Positions 36,888-45,019 of a DNA stretch of 64,000 bases are shown here, piece after piece. The DNA is from DATARH01 sp963773625 (GTDB lineage: Bacteria > Pseudomonadota > Alphaproteobacteria > ATCC43930 > CGMCC-115725). Location: assembly GCA_963773625.1 (NCBI GenBank), contig CAVZCJ010000019.1, forward strand, positions 186,001 to 250,000, in the 5' to 3' direction. The notes below the pieces were generated by a model. It was given only the letters and a program-made list of their open reading frames with translations, was not told the DNA's origin and ran no database searches. Within the stretch, counting starts at the first letter, position 1. Each line of letters starts with the position of its first letter. Made by a program: the position numbers and the translations under genes.

Positions 36888-38294
36888 ATGAGCGAACCGG
36901 TGCATTTCGATCTGGTGGCAATCGGCGGCGGCTTCGCTGGACTGTGCGCCGCGGTGCGCGGTGCCGAATTGGGACTGCGCACAGCGGTATTCGAGGCCGG
37001 CGCCGATGAGGAATATCTCTGCAGCTCGCGCTGGGCAGGCGGAATCTTCCACGTCTCGTACCACGATGTGAAGCTGAGCCCCGGGGAGCTTGCCGCCGCC
37101 GTCAACCGGCAAACCGGCGGCGAAGCCGACCCCGAGCTCGTCGCGGCGATAGCCGAGGACGCCGGGCGCACAGTCGATTGGCTAGCCGCCCAGGGTGCAG
37201 TCTTTACCCAGGCGAGCCCGATCAACTGGCATCGCTTCACGCTGGCGCCGGCGCGCGCCGCGGTGGCCGGCCAGGACTGGCAGGGCCGCGGCCCCGACCG
37301 CATGCTCGGCGAACTGCGCGAGCGTCTCGAAGAGCGGCAGGGGCGGATATTCTTCGGCACCCGGGCCGAGGCATTGCGGGTCGAGAACGGGCGCGTGACC
37401 GGCGTCGGGGCCCAAAAAGATGGCGCGCGACTCGCCGCGACCACCAACGCGGTCGTCATCGCGGACGGAGGGTTCCCCGCCAATGCCGAGCTGTTCCGCA
37501 AGTATATCGGCCCCCGCCCCGACCGGGTCCTGATGCGCCATGCCGGCACCGCGGTCGGTGACGGGCTCAAGATGGCTGAGGCGGCAGGCGCGGCGCTGGT
37601 CAATCTCGACAGGTTCTATGGGCATCTCCTAAGCCGCGACGCGATGGGGAACATGGGCCTGTGGCCCTATCCGCAAATCGACGCGGTCGCGACGGCGGCC
37701 ATCGTCGTCGATCCGCGAGGCCAACGGGTGCTCGACGAGGGACTAGGCGGCATTGCGATCACCAACGCTCTCGCTCGGCTCGACGATCCGCTCTGCGCCA
37801 CCGTGATCTGCGACGCTCCCATTTGGGAGAGCGCCGGCAAGGCGGCGCAAATTCCGCCCAACCCGCAACTCCTCGCCGGCGGCGGCACCTTGCATCAGGC
37901 CGATACGTTGGAAGCACTGGCCGGGGCGGCAGGCATATCCCCGGACGGCCTAGCCGAGACCGTCGCTGGCTATAACGACGCGGTCCGCTCCAACCGGTTG
38001 ACGACGCTCTTGCCCGAGCGCTCGGCACGCAGCGGGCAACCCCGCCCGATCGAGACTCCGCCCTTTTTCGCGATCCCGATCTGCGCCGGCATCACCAACA
38101 CGTTCGGCGGCATCGCCATCGACGGGCACGGCCGCGTGAAGCGACCCAACGGCTCGATCATCCCCGGTCTTTATGCGGCTGGCGGCACGACCGGCGGGCT
38201 CGAAGGCGGCGGTGCGCTCGGCTATGTCGGCGGCCTGATCAAGGCTTGCGTCTTCGGGTTGCGCGTCGCCGAACACGCGGCGCGCACGCGATAG
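36888..38294 (+). CDS. FAD-binding dehydrogenase (fumarate reductase/TcuA-like flavoprotein)
   Basis: A 468-residue FAD_binding_2 family flavoprotein. The N-terminal dinucleotide motif is VAIGGGFAGLCAAVRGAELG; the active-site loop region reads RWAGGIFHVSYHD; the C-terminal FAD motif is PGLYAAGGTTGGLEGGGALG. Its relatives dehydrogenate or reduce succinate-like or ketosteroid-like substrates. The specific substrate cannot be named. The AroQ-like gene follows 65 bases downstream on the same strand and the two probably act together. Confidence 0.85.
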   Translation: MSEPVHFDLVAIGGGFAGLCAAVRGAELGLRTAVFEAGADEEYLCSSRWAGGIFHVSYHDVKLSPGELAAAVNRQTGGEADPELVAAIAEDAGRTVDWLAAQGAVFTQASPINWHRFTLAPARAAVAGQDWQGRGPDRMLGELRERLEERQGRIFFGTRAEALRVENGRVTGVGAQKDGARLAATTNAVVIADGGFPANAELFRKYIGPRPDRVLMRHAGTAVGDGLKMAEAAGAALVNLDRFYGHLLSRDAMGNMGLWPYPQIDAVATAAIVVDPRGQRVLDEGLGGIAITNALARLDDPLCATVICDAPIWESAGKAAQIPPNPQLLAGGGTLHQADTLEALAGAAGISPDGLAETVAGYNDAVRSNRLTTLLPERSARSGQPRPIETPPFFAIPICAGITNTFGGIAIDGHGRVKRPNGSIIPGLYAAGGTTGGLEGGGALGYVGGLIKACVFGLRVAEHAARTR

Positions 38295-38359
38295 GCGAAC
38301 GCGCCGAAAATGCGTTAGCATCGCCACAACAGGTTCATCGTCAGCGCAAGGAGAACTCC

Positions 38360-38797
38360 ATGCCGAAAATCCTCATCATCCACGGCGCCGGGATGAACAT
38401 GCGGGGCAAGGTCCAGCTCGAGATTTTCGGGCCGATGACCCTGCCGGAATACGACGAGCGCATCCGCGGCTATGCCGCCGAACTTGGCCTCGACATCGAG
38501 ATCTTCCATTCGAACATCGAGGGCGAAATCGTCAACAAAATCTATGCCGCCAACGATCAGGGCTTCGATGCGGCGATTTTCAACCCGGCGGCGTTCGGCA
38601 CCGGCTATCCGGCGCTGGTCGCGGCCTTGTCGCAGGTCAAATTCCCGACCATCGAGGTCCATATCTCCAACCCGATCCGGCGCGGGCCGGCGTCGCAGAC
38701 CGCCGCGGTCAGCCACGGCGTCGTCGCCGGCTTCGGCATCGCCGGCTACGCACTGGCGCTGCGCGGCATCAAGGATCTGCTCGCAGTGAAGAAATAA
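38360..38797 (+). CDS. Divergent type II 3-dehydroquinate dehydratase (AroQ) homologue
   Basis: A 145-residue protein with the AroQ flavodoxin-like fold. The start ATG 38360 follows an AAGGAG ribosome binding site. The AroQ-like order is kept: an N-terminal IIHGAGMNMRGK, LEIFGPMTLPEYDERI, an Asn in IFNPAAFGTGYPALVAAL, the EVHISNP motif with its His, and GVVAGFGIAGYALALRGI. However, the usual EIYG tyrosine is Phe and the His of the canonical NPGAYTHTS loop is absent. It may therefore act on a different substrate than dehydroquinate. Context with an FAD dehydrogenase and exporters suggests a catabolic role. Confidence 0.75.
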   Translation: MPKILIIHGAGMNMRGKVQLEIFGPMTLPEYDERIRGYAAELGLDIEIFHSNIEGEIVNKIYAANDQGFDAAIFNPAAFGTGYPALVAALSQVKFPTIEVHISNPIRRGPASQTAAVSHGVVAGFGIAGYALALRGIKDLLAVKK

Positions 38798-38799
38798 GA

Positions 38800-39931
38800 T
38801 TACAGGCCCAGCAATTCGCCGATCTTATCGGCGGCTTTGAGGCCATGTCCCGTGAGGACGGCGACCGTCGTCTCCGCGGGGCTGATCGTGCCGTCGGCAA
38901 GTAACCGACTGAGTGCGGCGCCGGCGGTCGCGGCGGTCGGCTCGACATAGAGCCCGAGCTGGCCCAGCCGCTTCAGCGCCGGGCCGATCGAGCTCTTCCG
39001 GCACGGCAACCACTCCGCCCGCTGACCGTCGCAGAGCCGCGAGCACCTCGGCGACCCGCACCGGCTTCACCGTGGCAATGCCGTCGGCGATTGTCGGTGC
39101 CGCGGGGAACGGCACATATTCGCTGCCGCCTGATTTCCACGCCGCGTCAAAAGCTGCGCAATTTGCCGCCTGCACCGCGAAAAGCCGCGGAGTGCGCGAT
39201 ATCTCACCGTGCCGGCGCAATTCATCGAAGCCGCGGTCAAGGCCAAGAATGTTCGAGCCATAACCGGTCGGCACGACGACATTGTCGGGGACAGCAAAGC
39301 CGAGCTGTTCCCACAGCTCGAAGGCCAGCGTCTTGGTGCCTTCGATGAAGAAGGGCTGCCAGTTGTGGCTGGCGTAGAAGCTACTGCCGGCGGCGGCAAG
39401 CGCGGCCTCGGTCACCGCTTGGCGCGTGCCGGGAATGGCTTCGACAGCGGCGCCCGTCGCGGCGATCTGCACGATTTTACCGCGCGGCGCGGTCGCCGGG
39501 ACGAAGATGCGGCAGGCAAGTCCGGCGGCGGCGGCATAGGTCGCGATCGACGCGCCGGCATTACCGGAAGAATCCTCGTGGATCGGGCCGACCCCGACCT
39601 CGAGCAGATGGTTCAGCATCACCGCCGTGCCGCGATCCTTGAACGAGCCGGTCGGCATCTGGCTTTCGAGCTTGAAGCGGATCGATGCGCCATCCCAGTC
39701 GCGGGTCACCAGCGGAGTCCACCCCTCACCGAGCGATACTCTCGGAAACTTGTCGAGCCCCAGCGCCGCGCGGTAGCGCCACAGCGAGGCGTCGCCGGTG
39801 TCGATCTCGCTCCGCGCCAACCCCTCGCGCGGCGCGAGGTTGAGATGGCTGCCGCAATCGCAGCGCCATCGCGGCCGGTCGGCCGGGACGGCCGTGGCGC
39901 AGGCCGGACAGATGTACGTTGCTCGCGCCAT
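38800..39931 (-). CDS. Threonine-synthase-like PLP enzyme, frameshifted
   Basis: Fold-type II PLP enzyme with an N-terminal zinc-ribbon-like segment (YICPACATAVPADRPRWRCDCG), as in many threonine synthases. The PLP Lys is in MPTGSFKDRGTAVMLNHLLE, the phosphate loop in VVPTGYGSNILGLDRG, and SSGNAGASIATYAAAAGL matches the family. A shift near 39000 moves the C terminus (LGLYVEPTAATAGAALSRLL; AVLTGHGLKAADKIGELLG) to another frame. ATG 39931 is preferred over the GTG at 39937. It converges on the AroQ-like gene with a 2-base gap. Threonine synthase is the nearest family name, but a related lyase cannot be excluded. Confidence 0.82.
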
Positions 39932-39937
39932 GACCAC

Positions 39938-40327
39938 CTAGGCGCCGCCGCACATATGCTCGGCGTCAGGTAAGGTCCAGGTACCGTGGGTGCGGAGATT
40001 GGTCGTCTTGTAGGTGATGCCGCGATTGTCGCCCGGGGGGCAGCCTTTCGGGATCGAGACCAGGCACATCGTCACCGGGTCGCCGGCGCGCGACTGGGTA
40101 ATCGCCGCGATCGTGTCGTAGGAGACCTGGTAGCCGCCATTGGCGAAGTCGACCGCGCTGCCGGAACCGGGCGTCGGTTGCCTGGTGATGCCATTCTGGA
40201 GGCGGGTGGTCACGTCCTTGATCGTCGTATTGGTGCACTGGCCGATCTGGCTCGGCAGCGGGTCGGCGGTAGCCATCTCGGCGGAGAACAGGATCGCAAC
40301 GGCGGGAAGCAGGCGAATTGTTTTCAT
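39938..40327 (-). CDS. Hypothetical secreted protein
   Basis: A 129-residue protein of unknown function. The start ATG 40327 has an AGGAGCG ribosome binding site and gives a clean Sec signal, MKTIRLLPAVAILFSAEMAT, with cleavage probably after ATA. The mature part has four Cys (QCTNTTI, MCLVSIPKGCPPGD, EHMCGGA) that could form two disulfides, and ends shortly after YKTTNLRTHGTWTLPDAEHM. No family recognised. It lies 6 bases before the threonine-synthase-like gene on the same strand. Confidence 0.7.
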   Translation of the reverse strand: MKTIRLLPAVAILFSAEMATADPLPSQIGQCTNTTIKDVTTRLQNGITRQPTPGSGSAVDFANGGYQVSYDTIAAITQSRAGDPVTMCLVSIPKGCPPGDNRGITYKTTNLRTHGTWTLPDAEHMCGGA

Positions 40328-40431
40328 CACGCGCTCCTGCGACATCATTTTGGCTGACAGCTGGGGTCGCGATAGCTATCAGCCCTAGAAGCGTGCTTGC
40401 CAAGCCGCCATCGCCGAACGGGAGAAATCCA

Positions 40432-40797
40432 ATGCGCCGGACATTGGCGCTGCTGGCCTTGCTGCTGTCCTTCGCCTCCGCGAAGGCAGACGAACCGGAT
40501 GCGGTTGAGGCGATGCTGAAGAAATGCGAAATCTGCCACAGCCTTGCCGCGGGCGGCCCCGCCAAGGTGGGTCCCAATCTGCATGAGGTTTTCGGGCGCA
40601 AGGCCGGCACGGCTCCCGGCTTCGCTTTCTCGGATGCGATGAAAAACAGTGGGATCGTTTGGGACGACGCCAGCCTTGCTAAATTCCTGCGCGACCCGAA
40701 AGATTCGCTGCCGGGCAATCGGATGTCGTTTCCAGGAATCAAGGACGACACCGCGCTCGCCGATTTGCTTGCCCGACTGAAGCAAGCGACGCAATAA
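40432..40797 (+). CDS. Class I c-type cytochrome
   Basis: A small periplasmic monohaem cytochrome c, 121 residues. The start ATG 40432 gives a signal peptide MRRTLALLALLLSFASAKAD. The haem motif is CEICH (CxxCH), followed by the class I GPNLHEVFGRKAGTAPGFAF segment; the axial Met is in PGNRMSFPGI. It probably shuttles electrons between respiratory complexes or to a periplasmic enzyme. folD starts 5 bases downstream. Confidence 0.93.
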   Translation: MRRTLALLALLLSFASAKADEPDAVEAMLKKCEICHSLAAGGPAKVGPNLHEVFGRKAGTAPGFAFSDAMKNSGIVWDDASLAKFLRDPKDSLPGNRMSFPGIKDDTALADLLARLKQATQ

Positions 40798-40802
40798 GGG
40801 GC

Positions 40803-41696
40803 ATGGCAGAGGCCAAGATCATCGACGGCCAGGCAATCGCCGCTCGGCTGCGCCAGCGCGTCGCTGAGGCGGCGGTCGAGTTGCGCGAGAAGCATGGGTT
40901 CGTGCCCGGGCTCGCCGCGATTATCGTGGGCGCCGATCCGGCAAGCCAAATTTATGTCCGTAACAAGGCGCGCGCCTGCGCCGCCGCAGGGCTCACTTCG
41001 TTCGAGCGCACGCTGCCCGGCGACGCCAGCGAGGCGGACGTCATCGCGCTGGTCCGTGCGCTCGACGCGGATGAGCGGGTGGACGGCATTCTTGTTCAGC
41101 TACCGCTGCCTTCTCACATCGACGCGCGCAAAATCGTCGCCGCAATCGACCCGGCGAAGGATGTCGACGGGTTCCACCCGCTCAATATCGGCCGGCTATG
41201 GGGCGGCGAGACGACGCTGGTGCCGTGCACGCCGCAGGGTTGCATGATCCTGCTCGGCGCGGCTCTGCCGAGCCTTGCCGGCGCTGAGGCGGTCGTGCTC
41301 GGCCGCTCGCATATTGTCGGCCGGCCGCTCGCGGCGCTCCTGCTCGCCGCCGATTGCACCGTGACGCTGGTCCACACAAAAAGCCGCGACATTCCGGCAA
41401 TCTGCCGGCGCGCCGATATCCTGATTGCCGCTGCTGGGCAGCCGGAAATGGTCAAGGGCGATTGGATCAAGCCCGGCGCGGTAGTCATCGATGTCGGCAC
41501 CAACCGGGTCGCGAAGCCGGACGGCGTGCGCCTTGTCGGCGATGTCGATTTCGCCACGGGGCGAAAGATAGCCGGCGCGATTACCCCGGTGCCCGGTGGC
41601 GCCGGGCCGATGACCATCGCCTGCCTGCTGCAGAACACGGTGCTGGCGGCATGCCGGCGGCGAGGCCTACCCGACCCGTTGCTGGCCGAGGCGTAG
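40803..41696 (+). CDS. folD: Bifunctional methylenetetrahydrofolate dehydrogenase/cyclohydrolase
   Basis: C1-folate enzyme of 297 residues producing formyl-THF precursors and NADPH. Motifs: GADPASQIYVRNKARACAAA with the conserved Tyr/Lys pair, GILVQLPLPSHID, VDGFHPLNIG, VPCTPQGCM, LGRSHIVGRPLAALLLAADC (NADP site) and ITPVPGGAGPMTIACLLQNT. Complete and clean. Confidence 0.96.
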   Translation: MAEAKIIDGQAIAARLRQRVAEAAVELREKHGFVPGLAAIIVGADPASQIYVRNKARACAAAGLTSFERTLPGDASEADVIALVRALDADERVDGILVQLPLPSHIDARKIVAAIDPAKDVDGFHPLNIGRLWGGETTLVPCTPQGCMILLGAALPSLAGAEAVVLGRSHIVGRPLAALLLAADCTVTLVHTKSRDIPAICRRADILIAAAGQPEMVKGDWIKPGAVVIDVGTNRVAKPDGVRLVGDVDFATGRKIAGAITPVPGGAGPMTIACLLQNTVLAACRRRGLPDPLLAEA

Positions 41697-41775
41697 ACGC
41701 GCAGCCTCCGCGAAAGGAACCGCGGCCATCCCCGTCTGTTGACCCGGTGACCTTCCGGCAAAGGAGGAACCGGTC

Positions 41776-42096
41776 ATGCTGATGAAGCGAATGGCCTTTC
41801 TCATAGCGGCGGCCGCGACCGCCACACCGCTGATCCTTACTGTTCACGCCCAAACGATGCGGGTGCCACTGCCGAGCGGCCGGGCACTGACGGAATACTA
41901 CACCACCATGCCGCAGGCCGATCCGGGTGACTATCCGGCTAACTGGTCGCCGCGGCAGAATGTGATCGATAGCCATCGTTACGAGCAACTGGTGCGGACA
42001 AATCCCGCGTTTCGCGCCGCGCGCATCCGCAAAGAATGCGGTCCGGTCACCGACCCTGATCTGTTCCAGCAATGCGTCGCGACGTTCGACTACTAA
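41776..42096 (+). CDS. Hypothetical small secreted protein
   Basis: A 106-residue protein with a signal peptide (KRMAFLIAAAATATPLILTV, cleavage probably after HAQ) and a mature part of about 80 residues. Two Cys (KECGPV, QQCVAT) near the C terminus may pair. AAAGGAGGAAC ribosome binding site precedes ATG 41776; the ATG at 41782 is also possible. No family recognised. It abuts the convergent HAD gene with no gap. Confidence 0.7.
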   Translation: MLMKRMAFLIAAAATATPLILTVHAQTMRVPLPSGRALTEYYTTMPQADPGDYPANWSPRQNVIDSHRYEQLVRTNPAFRAARIRKECGPVTDPDLFQQCVATFDY

Positions 42097-42906
42097 TCAG
42101 GCGGCCAACACATAACGCTCGACGGCTTCGGCCCAACCATCCTCGTCGTTGGTGCCGGGCGCTACCGCGCTGGCGGCAGCCTTGACCTCGTCAGTGGCGT
42201 TACCCATGGCGATCGAGAACCCAGCCTTGGCGAACATGTCGAGATCGTTGTCCATGTCGCCAAGGACGGCGATCTCACTGCGGTCGAGGGACAGTCGCTC
42301 GGCCAGCACCTCGACGATGCGGCCCTTATTGATTCCAGGCGGAATCACGTCGCAGTAATAAGGCTGCGAGCGCGCGGCGCTGGCGATTCCGGCAAGCGCC
42401 TGCTGCATCGCCTTCTCGACCCGGGCGACACGATCATGGTCGTCGCTCGCGCCGACAATTTTGCCGACTGCCCCAAAATTCGCATCGGTAAATTGCGGCA
42501 CGACCGTCGGGGGCGTCTGGATGGTGTGGATCTCGTGATCGACATGGTCGCCTTGGCGGTTGACGATGACCCAGCGGTTGTCGTCAAAAACCCAGCAATC
42601 GATGGCGAACTCGTGGAAGATGTCGACCGCCCGTTTCGCCGCCTCGGGCGCGATCAGCTTCTGTTCGATGACGGTGAGGTCGGTCTCGACGATCGCTCCG
42701 GCATTGTAGCCGCCGATCGGCAGCGCGAGACCTAGCGGTTCGATCATCATCTTCAGCCCGAACGGGGGGCGGCTGCTGCAAATCGAAAACCCGATCCCGC
42801 GCTCATGGAGTTTGCGCACCGCTTCGATCGAGCGCGGCCGCAATGCCTTATCTTTGGTGACGAGCGTGCCGTCCACATCCGAGATGACTAGTTTGAATCG
42901 GCTCAC
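42097..42906 (-). CDS. Cof-type HAD phosphatase
   Basis: A 269-residue HAD-IIB hydrolase. Motif I is LVISDVDGTLVTKD, motif II is in GIGFSICSSRPPFGLKMMI, and the C-terminal motif is AVLGDMDNDLDMFAKAGFSI followed by AMGNATDEVKAAA. Such enzymes dephosphorylate sugar phosphates, fitting its place at the end of the pentose-phosphate operon. The start is GTG 42906, overlapping the rpiA stop (GTGA); the frame's upstream extension to 43065 is a shadow of rpiA. Confidence 0.88.
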   Translation of the reverse strand: MSRFKLVISDVDGTLVTKDKALRPRSIEAVRKLHERGIGFSICSSRPPFGLKMMIEPLGLALPIGGYNAGAIVETDLTVIEQKLIAPEAAKRAVDIFHEFAIDCWVFDDNRWVIVNRQGDHVDHEIHTIQTPPTVVPQFTDANFGAVGKIVGASDDHDRVARVEKAMQQALAGIASAARSQPYYCDVIPPGINKGRIVEVLAERLSLDRSEIAVLGDMDNDLDMFAKAGFSIAMGNATDEVKAAASAVAPGTNDEDGWAEAVERYVLAA

Positions 42907-43607
42907 GATGTTCCTCCTGTCGGCGTCAGCACCTCGACCCCATCGGTGGTCGCGACGATGACGTCGGAACTGCGGCCGACGAACAAACCGCATTCGACGA
43001 CGCCGACGATCGAGTTGATTTTTGCCTCCAGCGATCTTGCATCGGTTATGCCGCCGAACCGGCAATCAAGAATGTAATTGCCGCCGTCTGTGATGAACGG
43101 ATGATCCTCGGCCGCGTGGCGCAGCCGTAGTGTCGCGCCAAGCTTCTCAAGTGCCGCTGCGGTCGATTGCCAGCCAAACTGCACGACCTCAACTGGAATG
43201 GGTGTTTTTACACCGAGCCGGTCGACAAGCTTCTCCTGATCGACCACGACGATAAGCCGGCGACTCGCCGCAGCGACGATCTTCTCGCGCAGCAATGCCC
43301 CACCCAAGCCTTTGATCAGATTTAGCGAATCCCGCTCTACTTCGTCCGCACCGTCGATCGTCAGATCGATGCGCTGATATTCGGCGAAGGTAGCGAGCGG
43401 AATCCCAAGGCTGCGCGCTAGAGTCGCGGTGCGCTCCGAGGTCGGAATGCCGACGATCTTCAGTCCCGTCGCCATGCGCGCGCCGAGCGCCTGAACAACG
43501 AAGCCGGCCGTCGACCCGGTGCCGAGCCCGAGCACCATGCCGTCCTTGACGTAGTGGAGCGCGCCCTGCGCCGCGGCTCGCTTGAGTTGGTCGCGGTCGA
43601 CGGTCAT
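42903..43607 (-). CDS. rpiA: Ribose-5-phosphate isomerase A
   Basis: Interconverts ribose-5-P and ribulose-5-P. The 234 residues show GMVLGLGTGSTAGFVVQALG, IDLTIDGADEVERDSLNLIK, the catalytic-loop LGGALLREKIVAAASRRLIV and FITDGGNYILDC. The start ATG 43607 overlaps the pgl stop (ATGA); the longer frame to 43640 runs into pgl. Confidence 0.95.
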   Translation of the reverse strand: MTVDRDQLKRAAAQGALHYVKDGMVLGLGTGSTAGFVVQALGARMATGLKIVGIPTSERTATLARSLGIPLATFAEYQRIDLTIDGADEVERDSLNLIKGLGGALLREKIVAAASRRLIVVVDQEKLVDRLGVKTPIPVEVVQFGWQSTAAALEKLGATLRLRHAAEDHPFITDGGNYILDCRFGGITDARSLEAKINSIVGVVECGLFVGRSSDVIVATTDGVEVLTPTGGTS

Positions 43608-44332
43608 GCGTTGCCGTGTGCCGCGCGATCGACGAACCAAACCAATTCGCCGACCGGGGCGATGCGAGCCGACGGCAGCGCCCGATCGCCGGCAAGGACG
43701 CGGCCCATCATCGCAGCCTTGTCGGCGCCGGCAGCGACAAAGGCGACGGACTTTGCGCTATTGAGGACCGGATAGGTTAGCGTGACGCGCGGGACAAAGG
43801 GCGTAAGCCCCGGCTCGGGCACCTCAACGGCCCAGCGATGCCGCTCCTCCAGCGCCGGCTTTCCGGGAAAGAGCGAGGCTGTATGCCCGTCTGAGCCCAT
43901 GCCCAACAACACGATGTCGAAGAGCGGCCGTGCGGGGTCGAGCGTGTCGCTGCCGTAATAGGATTTGAGCGTCCGCTCGTACTCACCCGCAGCGTCGGCA
44001 GGAGATCCGGCGAGCGGGAGGCCGTGGACGTTCTCCGGCGGGATCGGCACCTGCGCCAGCATCGCGTCGCGCGCCATGCCGTAATTGCTGTCGGGACTGT
44101 CCCATGGCACGCAACGGTCGTCGCCCCAGAACAGGTGCGCGCGCTGCCACGGCATCTGATCGCGCAGAGGCGTAGCGGCAAGGAGCTGATAGAGCCGTTT
44201 GGGAGTCGAGCCGCCCGAGAGTGCGATCGCAAACCGTCCCGGCGACGCGCAAGCAAGATCGACGATCCATTGCGCGACGCGCTGGGCCAGCGAAGCGGGG
44301 TCGGCTGAGATATCGATGCGCGGCGGCGCCAT
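43604..44332 (-). CDS. pgl: 6-phosphogluconolactonase
   Basis: DevB-type lactonase of 242 residues hydrolysing 6-phosphogluconolactone. Motifs: AIALSGGSTPKRLYQLLAAT, HLFWGDDRCVPWDSPDSNYG and DIVLLGMGSDGHTASLFPGK. It immediately follows rpe (0-base gap) and overlaps rpiA, so these are one transcript. Confidence 0.95.
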   Translation of the reverse strand: MAPPRIDISADPASLAQRVAQWIVDLACASPGRFAIALSGGSTPKRLYQLLAATPLRDQMPWQRAHLFWGDDRCVPWDSPDSNYGMARDAMLAQVPIPPENVHGLPLAGSPADAAGEYERTLKSYYGSDTLDPARPLFDIVLLGMGSDGHTASLFPGKPALEERHRWAVEVPEPGLTPFVPRVTLTYPVLNSAKSVAFVAAGADKAAMMGRVLAGDRALPSARIAPVGELVWFVDRAAHGNA

Positions 44333-45019
44333 CTAGCCCGCCTTTCGGCGAGGAGCCGCCGAATGGCGGATCGCGGTGATAGCCTTGGCGTAATCGGGCG
44401 CATGGAACACCGCCGATCCGGCGACGATCGCGGTCGCCCCGGCATCGATCACCCGCCAGGCATTGTCGCCGCTGAGACCGCCATCGACCTCGATGACCGG
44501 GTCCAGCCCGCGTCTGCCGCACAGCTCTCGCAGCGCTGCGATCTTGGGCAGCATCGAGGCGATGAACTTCTGGCCGCCGAAGCCTGGGTTGACGGTCATC
44601 ACGAGCACAATGCCGACAAGGTCGAGAACATACTCGATCAATTCCAGCGGTGTGGCCGGGTTGAGCACCGCTCCTGCCACCTTGCCAAGATCTCGGATGT
44701 GGCTGAGGGTACGGTGCAGGTGAATCGTGGCGCTCGGCTCGCAATGAACCAGCAGATGGTCGGCCCCGGCCTCGGCGAAAGCATCGAGATAGCGTTCGGG
44801 CTCGACCATCATCAGGTGCACGTCGAGTGGTTTCGTGGTCGCCTTCCGCAGCGCGGCGACGACGACCGGACCGATGGTCAGGTTGGGCACGAAGCGCCCG
44901 TCCATTACGTCGACATGGATCCAATCGCCTCCAGCCACCTCGGCCGCGCGCACCTCCTCGCCGAGCCGCGCGAAATCGGCCGACAGGATCGACGGCGCGA
45001 CGATGACGGGGTGCGGCAT
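44333..45019 (-). CDS. rpe: Ribulose-phosphate 3-epimerase
   Basis: TIM-barrel epimerase of 228 residues. The start ATG 45019 overlaps the zwf stop (TGATG). Motifs: VAPSILSADFARLGEEV, WIHVDVMDGRFVPNLTIGP, LDVHLMMVEPERYL, VMTVNPGFGGQKFI and VIEVDGGLSGDN. In the given sequence an upstream frameshift makes it appear fused to zwf in one long frame; that fusion is artefactual. Confidence 0.95.
   Translation of the reverse strand: MPHPVIVAPSILSADFARLGEEVRAAEVAGGDWIHVDVMDGRFVPNLTIGPVVVAALRKATTKPLDVHLMMVEPERYLDAFAEAGADHLLVHCEPSATIHLHRTLSHIRDLGKVAGAVLNPATPLELIEYVLDLVGIVLVMTVNPGFGGQKFIASMLPKIAALRELCGRRGLDPVIEVDGGLSGDNAWRVIDAGATAIVAGSAVFHAPDYAKAITAIRHSAAPRRKAG

Noticed and set aside
39966..40949. 327-residue minus-strand frame over the cytochrome c gene
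   Set aside because: Antisense to a clear signal-peptide and CxxCH cytochrome; no motifs of its own.
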